This document shows positions 1 to 5,940 of a DNA stretch of 6,256 nt, in pieces. Position 1 is the first letter of the stretch, and every line of letters begins with the position of its first letter. The position numbers were made by a program, and so were the translations under genes. The notes beneath the pieces are model-generated. The model saw only the letters and a program-made list of their open reading frames with translations, had not been told where the DNA came from and did no database searches. The stretch comes from IMCC26077 sp964418325 (GTDB taxonomy: Bacteria > Actinomycetota > Actinomycetes > Nanopelagicales > Nanopelagicaceae): assembly GCA_964418325.1 (NCBI GenBank), contig CAYQLC010000041.1, positions 1 to 6,256 of the forward strand, in the 5' to 3' direction.

Positions 1-3
1 ATT

Positions 4-43
4 AAAAAAATTGGGCCCACACCCGAAGGTGCAGGCCCAATTT
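4..43 (-). terminator. Rho-independent terminator ending the SBP-hydrolase transcript
   Basis: Read on the minus strand, positions 43-28 pair with 23-8 as a continuous 16-bp stem. Its lower part is AAATTGGGCC against GGCCCAATTT, the middle has two adjacent G-U wobbles (33/18 and 32/19), and the upper part is CACC against GGTG. The loop is TTCG closed by a C-G pair, the very stable UNCG tetraloop class. A run of seven Ts (10-4) follows; its first three pair in the stem. The hairpin begins 18 bp after the hydrolase stop codon, so it is the natural end of the minus-strand transcript. On the plus strand only a short T stretch follows the stem, so reverse-direction activity would be weaker. Confidence 0.93.
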
Positions 44-61
44 CTACTTACTGACTACTGG

Positions 62-1750
62 TTATGAACCAATCGACTCGAAGGTATCTGCATCGAAGTC
101 TTCAGTTGGGTACCAGTTTGGATCGCTTTCGCGAGTGAGATTGAGGATCGCTTCACTTGGAAGTCGCTTCAATCGTGCAGCCATATCACCAAGGCGGATC
201 ATATCCATCCACTGTGGGAAGGTGAACTTCACGTGTCCAGCACCTGCAGTCTCCGTTTGAGTAATGGGGGTTCCGGAGGAGGTGAACTTGGTGTACTCGT
301 CTAATGGCTGACCCCAGAAGGCAGCAAATTTCTTTGCAGGCGCCTTCTTCTTCTTCGCCTTAGCAGCAGCTACCGCAGCAGCGTGTTGAGCGTTTGCCCG
401 CTCAATCTGCCACGCCATCATTGGCTGGAATTCAACGACCTCTTCGGTGTTGTTGAAAGCGATCGTTGGTACGTTGATCTGACCAGTCAAAGTGTCGAGT
501 TTTTGTAGCTTGGCAAGGGCGTCAGCATCTGCCTTGAGTGGTGCGGCCTTCTGGAATCCAGCGACTAGTGCGAGGAGTCCATCGATGCCAGCTTCACCGG
601 AGAGTGCGACGTTGTACGTTGCACGCTCATCTTCGGAAAGCTTCTTTGCATAATCAACCTTTTGGTTATCCGCAAAGTTCTTATTTCCGACTTGAGTCTC
701 AAGGTCGTAACGAGCGAAGGTCGCAAAACCTGCGATGTTGACCATATTCTCAGCAACGGCTAGGGCTGGCTGGACTGCAAGTGAGAATCCAGTGCTTGCT
801 GAGGTTGATGCGCTTGCTGCAGCAATGCTTGAAGTATCAATCGGAGTTCCCGTTACGCCATCGAAGCTAGTGCTTCGCATCGGCATTCCTGAGAGTAGGC
901 CGACCATCAAGAGGGCGCTGCGCGCTGGTAGGGCTGCCTTAACTGCAGCAGGTACCAAAGTCGCTGTCGCTGGCCAGGTATCTGCACCGGACTTCGTCAG
1001 ACCACCTTGAATCGCAACAATTGCTGCTAACACTTTGCCGAAATCAGCAGCTGCCTCACCGAATCCTGCTGGACCTGCGGTGTAGCCAAAGCCTTTGATC
1101 GTTGGATCAAATAACATCTTGAAAAGCCAGACTGCATCGGTGCCATAGCCACCATTACTTCCGACCACTCGGTCGACGTTATTGAAGGCCATGAGGGGAA
1201 GCGCTGCATCGATCAACTTTGGATTGGTCTCTGCAAGTCGTTGGGTGATGGTGCCACCCAGAGAAGCTCCCCAAGCAACTGTTCGCTTAATTTTTGGGAA
1301 CTTCTTCTTGACGATGCCAAGGAGTTCGACATTGGTCTTTACTGCAGATTCCGGATTCCAACCAGGCACTGCAAAGCCAGAACCGGTGAGCGCATACCCT
1401 TGATTGAGGAAGGCGTTAGCCAACGTCATATCATCAGGAGCACCTGGAGCAATAGTTGCGCGAAGATCATTGCCTTGGCCACCTAGTAGTGGAACCTGAG
1501 CTGGAATCTTTGCTACATAGGTATAGCCGTGTGACCAGAGTAGAAGAGTTCCATTGAAATCATCAGGAACTCGAATCTCATACTTTGCCTTGTCGCTGGT
1601 TTCACCAGTGCACGTGGTAATTCCACTAGCAGTGGTGCATGTTGGCTCCGAAGCAGTTGCAGCGCTTGGGAATCCAAGGACCGCACCAACAAGCGCTACC
1701 GAGAGAAGGAGCGCCAAGTTGCGGCGAGTCTTATTAAGAGTAAGTCTCAT
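62..1750 (-). CDS. Secreted alpha/beta-hydrolase-fold protein (Ser hydrolase), substrate unknown
   Basis: A 562-residue exported protein with serine-hydrolase features. Residues 1-33 form a Sec signal peptide: basic n-region with KTRR, hydrophobic core from about 11 to 27, likely cleavage after ATA at 31-33. The mature N-terminus has C38 and C47, the only cysteines in the protein, probably a disulfide. LLLWSHGY (69-76) fits the HG oxyanion-hole strand, and WGASLGG (160-166) is the nucleophile elbow with S163. GAGH (503-506) supplies the likely catalytic His506. The strand NVPTIAFNNTEEVVE (426-440) sits where the acid is expected and offers Glu rather than Asp. Residues of about 200-400 are probably a lid or cap domain, with a Ser/Ala-rich stretch at 309-322. 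A Lys/Ala-rich insert lies at 457-474. The ATG start is set by AAGGAG eight bases upstream. The gene follows the SBP by 25 bp and is surely cotranscribed. The subfamily is not recognised; esterase, amidase or peptidase activity are all possible. Confidence 0.85.
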   Translation of the reverse strand: MRLTLNKTRRNLALLLSVALVGAVLGFPSAATASEPTCTTASGITTCTGETSDKAKYEIRVPDDFNGTLLLWSHGYTYVAKIPAQVPLLGGQGNDLRATIAPGAPDDMTLANAFLNQGYALTGSGFAVPGWNPESAVKTNVELLGIVKKKFPKIKRTVAWGASLGGTITQRLAETNPKLIDAALPLMAFNNVDRVVGSNGGYGTDAVWLFKMLFDPTIKGFGYTAGPAGFGEAAADFGKVLAAIVAIQGGLTKSGADTWPATATLVPAAVKAALPARSALLMVGLLSGMPMRSTSFDGVTGTPIDTSSIAAASASTSASTGFSLAVQPALAVAENMVNIAGFATFARYDLETQVGNKNFADNQKVDYAKKLSEDERATYNVALSGEAGIDGLLALVAGFQKAAPLKADADALAKLQKLDTLTGQINVPTIAFNNTEEVVEFQPMMAWQIERANAQHAAAVAAAKAKKKKAPAKKFAAFWGQPLDEYTKFTSSGTPITQTETAGAGHVKFTFPQWMDMIRLGDMAARLKRLPSEAILNLTRESDPNWYPTEDFDADTFESIGS

Positions 1751-1758
1751 TTCGTTTT

Positions 1759-1764
1759 CTCCTT
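1759..1764 (-). promoter_or_regulatory. Ribosome binding site of the hydrolase gene
   Basis: AAGGAG on the minus strand lies eight bases before the ATG at 1750. It falls inside the 25-bp gap behind the SBP stop codon, which supports this start and the reading of the signal peptide. A second AAGGA lies just upstream at 1766-1770. Confidence 0.75.
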
Positions 1765-1775
1765 TTCCTTATCGA

Positions 1776-3122
1776 TTAGCTATTTGTCGGGACGCCATCA
1801 GCTGGCATCGCTGGACGGACGAAGGTTGAGATGGCGACATCGCCATTAGCAGTGCTGGAGTCTGCTGTGTAGATCACAGGCTTACCCCCACCTACTGGAG
1901 AGATAACTCCGGTCGAGTTGTAACGACCAACCCAATACCCGGTGTAACCCACGTGATTGCCCGAATCCAATTTCGAATATCCGGCAGATGCAAAAGTGCC
2001 ACCCTTGCTCTTGAGAGCAGAGATAAGTGAAGCGCGCGTTGGGTTCTGGCCAGCTGCGCGAAGCGCCTGGACAATCAACATCGCTTGGTTCATACCAACG
2101 AGCACATTGTTATCCCATGCAACACCCTTGTTATACGCAGTGTTGATTTCGATGAACTTCTTGACGTACTCATCTTCGGTGTCAGTGGCTGCTGGGAGGA
2201 AGGAGAGGCTGAGCGCGCCGGTTAGTGAACGGAGCGTTGCAGCACGAGCCTCAGCGGTGGTTGCACCAGCAAGTGTGAGCAAGGTTGTTGGATCTGCACC
2301 AACGGATCCGATGATGAACTGTGGAGTCCACGAGGTCGGATAACCAAGAGCTGCGGCAGTACGCATTGCAACTGCAGTCGCGCTGGTTACACCGAAGAGA
2401 ATAATCACTTCAGCACCTGAGCTCTTGAGCGCAGTCATTTGCGCGGTAAGACCAACAGTTGCCTGGGAAAGTGATGCATAACGTTGGGTTCCGCCAGCAA
2501 CGAAGTTAAGGCCGGCAGCCTTGAAACCAGCTAGACCATCCTTACCGAAATCATCATCTTGATAGAGGATTCCGACTTTCTTACCTGCGAAATTGTCCTT
2601 GATGTAGCGGGACATGATCTTTGCTTCCATGATGTAAGAAGGAAGGTACATAAAGGTGGTTGGGTACTTCTTCGGATTGGCAAAGCCACTAAATCCGGTG
2701 TTCACGAAAAGATCTGGAACATTCTGTCGAATGATAGGGGTTCGCTTGAGGGCTGCGGTGTGGGTGGATGTTCCGAGATTTCCCACAAGAGCGAAGACCT
2801 TGTCGCGCAAAATTAATTTGTTTACCTTGTTGACGGCATTTGTTGGAACGTACTTGTCGTCTTCGAGCTTAAGCTCGATCTTGCGACCGTAGACGCCGCC
2901 CTTCTCATTGATGTAGTTGAAGTAGGCCCGCATTGCAGGTCCGACTTTGTTGTATCCCGGTGATGCTGCGCCGCTTTGCGCGCTAGACATACCCAGAACG
3001 ATTGTGTCCTTCGTTACACCTGGTGTCGCTGCTCCTTGCGCAGGTAGACCAGATAACACGAGGCCTGTGAGTGCAACGAGAGCTGCTCCCACACGGACTC
3101 GATTCTTAAGTGCGCGAATCAT
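1776..3122 (-). CDS. ABC transporter substrate-binding protein, Liv/HAAT type (Peripla_BP_6 fold)
   Basis: A 448-residue type-1 solute-binding protein that captures the ligand outside the membrane and delivers it to the LivHM-like permease. Residues 1-31 are a signal peptide (basic RALKNRVR, hydrophobic core 12-26, cleavage near 30-32). The start of the mature domain, TIVLGMSSAQSGAA (40-53), then INEKGGVYGRKIEL (71-84) and a following acidic EDD, is typical of Peripla_BP_6. VGNLGTSTHTAAL (113-125) is the expected loop of lobe 1. VGILYQDDDFGKDGLAGF (183-200) marks the second lobe. The VPDLFVNTG ... YPTTFMYLPSY stretch (135-163) resembles LivK-like groups with untested ligands, so leucine, isoleucine and valine cannot be assumed; amides, urea or other small solutes are alternatives. 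There is no lipobox and no cysteine anywhere. The gene is 205 bp behind livM and 25 bp before the hydrolase. The ATG has GGAAGGA five bases upstream. Confidence 0.9.
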   Translation of the reverse strand: MIRALKNRVRVGAALVALTGLVLSGLPAQGAATPGVTKDTIVLGMSSAQSGAASPGYNKVGPAMRAYFNYINEKGGVYGRKIELKLEDDKYVPTNAVNKVNKLILRDKVFALVGNLGTSTHTAALKRTPIIRQNVPDLFVNTGFSGFANPKKYPTTFMYLPSYIMEAKIMSRYIKDNFAGKKVGILYQDDDFGKDGLAGFKAAGLNFVAGGTQRYASLSQATVGLTAQMTALKSSGAEVIILFGVTSATAVAMRTAAALGYPTSWTPQFIIGSVGADPTTLLTLAGATTAEARAATLRSLTGALSLSFLPAATDTEDEYVKKFIEINTAYNKGVAWDNNVLVGMNQAMLIVQALRAAGQNPTRASLISALKSKGGTFASAGYSKLDSGNHVGYTGYWVGRYNSTGVISPVGGGKPVIYTADSSTANGDVAISTFVRPAMPADGVPTNS

Positions 3123-3127
3123 GGATG

Positions 3128-3134
3128 TCCTTCC
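3128..3134 (-). promoter_or_regulatory. Ribosome binding site of the SBP gene
   Basis: GGAAGGA on the minus strand ends five bases before the ATG at 3122. It is a strong purine-rich Shine-Dalgarno sequence and supports the chosen start, which also gives a complete signal peptide. Confidence 0.7.
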
Positions 3135-3172
3135 ATTCGTGACTTCGATCTCTTATCTGCCCAGCCCTAGGG

Positions 3173-3201
3173 ATTAGAGCGGGTTTGGAGTCCTGAGCCT
3201 A
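3173..3201 (-). promoter_or_regulatory. Candidate promoter for the SBP-hydrolase pair
   Basis: On the minus strand TCTAAT (3178-3173) matches the -10 consensus at five of six bases. TAGGCT (3201-3196), three of six for -35, lies 17 bp upstream. Transcription would start near 3165 and give a leader of about 40 bases. The perfect 8-bp palindrome CCCTAGGG (3165-3172) abuts the -10 box and overlaps the predicted start, a place where a repressor could bind. The case for a separate promoter rests mostly on the 205-bp gap and on the usual need for excess SBP; the -35 match is weak. Confidence 0.3.
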
Positions 3202-3211
3202 CCTACCACCA

Positions 3212-3240
3212 CCCCTATCTACCCACCCCAAAGAGGCCCC
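3212..3240 (-). other. Potential G-quadruplex motif upstream of the SBP gene
   Basis: The plus strand shows four C-runs: CCCC 3212-3215, CCC 3222-3224, CCCC 3226-3229 and CCCC 3237-3240. The minus strand, which is the SBP coding strand, therefore reads as four G-runs of three or more separated by loops of 7, 1 and 6 bases. This meets the usual G3+N1-7 rule. Further GG pairs continue toward 3200. The motif lies about 90-118 bp before the SBP start. It would be in the transcript if livM reads through, or just upstream of the candidate promoter otherwise. Folding and function are not shown by the sequence. Confidence 0.5.
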
Positions 3241-3327
3241 GTTATCCAACCTTTACCCGAGAAAACCCTGAGTACTTTGTTATCTTCGCGCGCCCATCAG
3301 AGGTCCGGCGGGCCTTGAGAGAGGTGC

Positions 3328-4338
3328 TTAACCCTTGCCGTGGCGGCCGTGGCTACGGTGGCGGAGCTTATGAATCAACTCCGAAGGGCCCTCAGGGGCC
3401 AGGGCGATGCTCAAAAGAAGTAGGGCGCTCACGATGATGCCCGGCAGGTAGGTCGCAACCCCTAGCGATGCCTCCTCCGTCCACGTCTCGAAGAGGACCG
3501 GAATGATGACAACAATGATGGCGCCACCAAGGGCGCCCGAGATATGCGAGATACCACCAAGAATCGCGCCGGTGAGAAGAAGGAATGAGAGCGCGAGGGT
3601 AAAGCCCGATGGAGATACCAACCCGACCGTTGCTGAGAAGGAGACTCCAGCTAAGCCCGCAAAGCCTGAACTTACGGTGAAGGCGAGCACTTTGCTACGC
3701 GCTGGATTAATTCCCGAGAGCGCCGCTGCAGTTTCATTGGCGCGTACTGCGCGCCATTGTCGCCCTAAACCACTTGACGTGAGATTGACAGCAACGACTA
3801 CTGCGATGATCGCGCAGAGGGCACAGATCCAAAAGAGCCACTGATACGGAGTGACAGTCTCTGCAAATCGTCCAGGTGCTAGACCAATATCAAATGGCAA
3901 TCCTTGCTCTCCACCAAGAATTGGAATCGCATTTGCTAATGCCGGTATTCCTACTGCGAATGCCAACGTCGCACCGGCTAAGTATGGGCCGCTCAGACGT
4001 CCTGCAGAGATTCCGATGATTGCACCAAAGAGCGCTGCTGCAATAACAGCGATAAAGAATGTCAACCAAATAGGAACGCCAAACTCTTGCACCACAATTG
4101 CTGATGAGTAAGCACCAACTGCCATAAAGGCGCCTTGACCCAAGGTGATCTGACCCGAGAATCCGGTGAGTAGAACTATCGAAATGATTCCAACAAGATA
4201 GGCAGCCACTTGTGCACCTTGGAAGATGCGGTACTCATCGACGAAGTTGCTCAAGAAAAATAAAAGGAGGCCAACAACAACAGCGAGTACTACTCGTTTT
4301 GTTGCGCTTGGACTCTCGGATTTACGCACGGCGAGCAC
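3328..4338 (-). CDS. livM: LivM-like ABC transporter permease
   Basis: The second inner-membrane permease of the HAAT importer, expected to pair with LivH and form the translocation path. The 336-residue protein is strongly hydrophobic. An N-terminal tail of about 15 residues precedes the first helix (16-30). GFSGQITLGQGAFMAVGAY (59-77) is the LivM hallmark, corresponding to the GxxGQxSLGxxAFxGIGAY region of the family. GRQWRAVRANETAAALSGINPARSKVLAF (192-220) is the cytoplasmic loop that docks on the ATPases. Later helices cover about 223-242, 247-285 and 298-315. The C-terminal tail after 320 is rich in His, Arg and Lys. The longest frame begins with GTG at 4338, overlapping livH by 17 bp, with AGGGG six bases upstream. 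A GTG at 4329 has the better Shine-Dalgarno GAGGTG at six bases and would give 333 residues. Substrate is not readable from this subunit. Confidence 0.92.
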   Translation of the reverse strand: MLAVRKSESPSATKRVVLAVVVGLLLFFLSNFVDEYRIFQGAQVAAYLVGIISIVLLTGFSGQITLGQGAFMAVGAYSSAIVVQEFGVPIWLTFFIAVIAAALFGAIIGISAGRLSGPYLAGATLAFAVGIPALANAIPILGGEQGLPFDIGLAPGRFAETVTPYQWLFWICALCAIIAVVVAVNLTSSGLGRQWRAVRANETAAALSGINPARSKVLAFTVSSGFAGLAGVSFSATVGLVSPSGFTLALSFLLLTGAILGGISHISGALGGAIIVVIIPVLFETWTEEASLGVATYLPGIIVSALLLLSIALAPEGPSELIHKLRHRSHGRHGKG

Positions 4339-5215
4339 CTCGCGCCCCTAATATTCCCTGCGGTCTCACAAGCAGAATGATGATGAGTAATACAAAAGCG
4401 GTCATAAAGGTGTACGAACCACCAAGGTATCCAGTGACAACCGACAATCCGATACCAAGCGCTAACCCACCGAGTACCCCACCAATCAAACTATCAAGAC
4501 CACCAATAACCGCTGCGGTGAAACCGAAAACTAAAAGTAAATCAAACGAGTTCGGCGCGATAAATGTCGTGGGCGCCACAAGAACACCGGCAAGACCGCC
4601 AGCGCCACCTGCAAAAGCCCAACCGAGCGTTCGAATCCGACTGACTCGGATTCCAGAGAGTCTGGTTACCTCTGGCGCAAAAGCAGCTGCACGCATTGAC
4701 AGACCCAAACTGGTGCGTTGGAAAATGATTGCTGAAATCGACATCGCCACCACAACGGTGAGCAAGACAAAGAGATCAAATTGCGAAAACGGAATCTGAT
4801 TTCCGGCGATTGATATACCTTCACGCGCGAAAGCGGTGGGGTAAGGCTGGTACTCCCCGCCCCAGATTAATCCCATCACTCCTTGAAAAATTCCAAGTAA
4901 GCCGAGCATCGCAATGACGGGAGCAACAGTTACTGTTGCAGCAGAGGTTGCATGCTTGACTATGTAACGCACAATCACTACTTCGACGAAAGCTCCCACG
5001 AGGATTCCTGCCAAGATTGCCGCGATTAGCGCAATCCAATAATTGCCCACCGCCTTTTCGATGGTGAGACCTATATATGTAGAGAATGCGGCTTGACCTG
5101 CTTGTGCGAAATTCACCACTCGAGTGCTTCGCCAGACCAAAATCAGCGCAAAAGCAATCAGGCTATAAATCGCTCCGATACTTACGCCGGCAATGAGAGT
5201 GTTAATCAGAGTCAT
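4322..5215 (-). CDS. livH: LivH-like ABC transporter permease
   Basis: The first membrane permease of the HAAT importer, 297 residues, close to the usual LivH length. It opens with NTLIAGVSIGAIYSLIAFALILV (5-27), the standard first helix. VVNFAQAGQAAFSTY (33-47) matches the LivH V/INFAxGxxxxxGxY signature. Further hydrophobic segments lie near 58-83, 97-118, 146-165, 197-216, 225-262 and 268-283. RTSLGLSMRAAAFAPEVTRLSGI (167-189) is the conserved cytoplasmic loop contacting the ATPase. The end LLVRPQGILG (281-290) is the family's typical C-terminus, followed by a short RGARR tail. The ATG has AGGTGA four bases upstream, and that site overlaps the livF stop, so the gene depends on the upstream ribosome. 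It overlaps the livM frame at its end. Confidence 0.93.
   Translation of the reverse strand: MTLINTLIAGVSIGAIYSLIAFALILVWRSTRVVNFAQAGQAAFSTYIGLTIEKAVGNYWIALIAAILAGILVGAFVEVVIVRYIVKHATSAATVTVAPVIAMLGLLGIFQGVMGLIWGGEYQPYPTAFAREGISIAGNQIPFSQFDLFVLLTVVVAMSISAIIFQRTSLGLSMRAAAFAPEVTRLSGIRVSRIRTLGWAFAGGAGGLAGVLVAPTTFIAPNSFDLLLVFGFTAAVIGGLDSLIGGVLGGLALGIGLSVVTGYLGGSYTFMTAFVLLIIILLVRPQGILGARGARRA
4336..4341 (-). promoter_or_regulatory. Shine-Dalgarno that favours an internal livM start at 4329
   Basis: GAGGTG on the minus strand is a six-base match to the anti-Shine-Dalgarno CACCTC core. It sits six bases before the in-frame GTG at 4329-4327 and overlaps the GTG of the longest frame (4338-4336). The longer start has only AGGGG (4349-4345) six bases upstream. 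This points to 4329 as a serious alternative start; both lie inside the end of livH, so translation is coupled either way. Confidence 0.45.
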
Positions 5216-5219
5216 CAGT

Positions 5220-5225
5220 TCACCT
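5220..5225 (-). promoter_or_regulatory. Ribosome binding site of livH overlapping the livF stop
   Basis: AGGTGA on the minus strand lies four bases before the livH ATG at 5215 and shares two bases with the livF TAG codon (5226-5224). The arrangement indicates translational coupling and fixes the livH start. Confidence 0.65.
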
Positions 5226-5940
5226 AATATCCCAAATATGCATGGCGCAGCGCCGCGTTCTTCATGATTGCTTGAGCATCATCAGCAATCACTACCTGTC
5301 CTTGGTCTAGCACAATTCCTTGAGAGGCGATTCGCAGCGCACTCATCGCATTCTGCTCGACTAACAATATTGTCATCCCCGAACTGCGTTGCAACTCGGC
5401 AAGTGTCTGAAAAATCTGCTCTACAACCAAAGGCGCCAAACCTAAGGACGGTTCATCGAGTAAGAGTAATTGTGGTCGCGCAACCAGCCCTCGTCCGATT
5501 GCGAGCATTTGGCGCTCACCACCCGATAACGTATCGGCCCGTTGTTTTCGTCGTTCCGCAAGACGCGGAAAGAGCTCATACACCTCGTCAATTGATTTGA
5601 GAACATCGCTCTTGTTGTGGCGCAAACGCCACACGCCCCCCAGCGCAAGATTCTCGGCAACAGTCAATTCCGTAACTACTGATCGCCCCTCTGGGACATG
5701 CACAATGCCAGAGCGGACAATCTGTTCAGTTTGTAAATGATCGAGAGTGAGTTCATCCCACAGAATGCTCCCTGAGGTCGCACGTTTTAATCCGGAGATT
5801 GTTCTGAGTAATGTGGATTTACCCGCGCCGTTGGCACCGATAACTGCAGTAATGGAACCTTTTGGCACATTAAAGGATGCGCTAGAGATTGCTCGAATCG
5901 CACCATGATCAATAGTTAGGCCACGAACGCGCAACGTCAT
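5224..5940 (-). CDS. livF: LivF-like ABC transporter ATP-binding protein
   Basis: A cytoplasmic ATPase that pairs with LivG to power the LivHM importer. It has 238 residues, the normal LivF size, and a complete nucleotide-binding domain. Walker A is GANGAGKST (35-43). The Q-loop region reads HVPEGR (81-86), the LivF-typical version with Glu where many ABC proteins have Gln. The signature is LSGGE (138-142), Walker B LLLLDEP (158-164) and the D-loop SLGL (165-168). The switch position reads LLVEQN (192-197), Gln instead of His, which is also normal for LivF. The end RHAYLGY (232-238) is the familiar AYLG terminus. The ATG overlaps the livG TGA in an ATGA junction, with GGTGAG six bases upstream (5952-5947), so the two ATPases are coupled at about equal levels. 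Confidence 0.95.
   Translation of the reverse strand: MTLRVRGLTIDHGAIRAISSASFNVPKGSITAVIGANGAGKSTLLRTISGLKRATSGSILWDELTLDHLQTEQIVRSGIVHVPEGRSVVTELTVAENLALGGVWRLRHNKSDVLKSIDEVYELFPRLAERRKQRADTLSGGERQMLAIGRGLVARPQLLLLDEPSLGLAPLVVEQIFQTLAELQRSSGMTILLVEQNAMSALRIASQGIVLDQGQVVIADDAQAIMKNAALRHAYLGY

Noticed and set aside
62..1750. Assigning the hydrolase to a named family such as 3-hydroxybutyrate oligomer hydrolases or tripeptidyl aminopeptidases
   Set aside because: Only the generic fold motifs are clear; I could not match subfamily-specific residues from the sequence alone.
1776..3122. Naming the SBP livK or livJ
   Set aside because: Fold and context fit the Liv family, but the sequence resembles groups with undefined ligands and the linked hydrolase suggests another substrate.
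3119..3136. Five-codon leader ORF (MEGHP) whose stop overlaps the SBP start
   Set aside because: It is very short, its ATG overlaps the SBP Shine-Dalgarno and it has no good ribosome binding site of its own. It is most likely chance.
3192..3272. Repeated CCTGAG at 3192-3197 and 3267-3272
   Set aside because: A direct six-base match only, with no extended similarity; expected by chance.
3154..3285. Three AGATA motifs on the minus strand (3154-3158, 3216-3220, 3281-3285) at about 62-65 bp spacing
   Set aside because: A 5-base motif repeated three times in 200 bp is not significant without conservation data, and flanking bases differ.
3297..3318. Hairpin just after livM (AGGTCC and GGGCCT arms with a 3-base loop) as a livM terminator
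   Set aside because: On the minus strand the stem contains a C-A mismatch and a bulge, and no T-run follows it, so it is not a convincing intrinsic terminator.
4212..4799. Long plus-strand open frame of 195 codons opposite livH/livM
   Set aside because: It lies antisense to two well-recognised permease genes, its product is Pro/Lys/Arg-rich with no domain, and no ribosome binding site or promoter supports it. It is a shadow frame.
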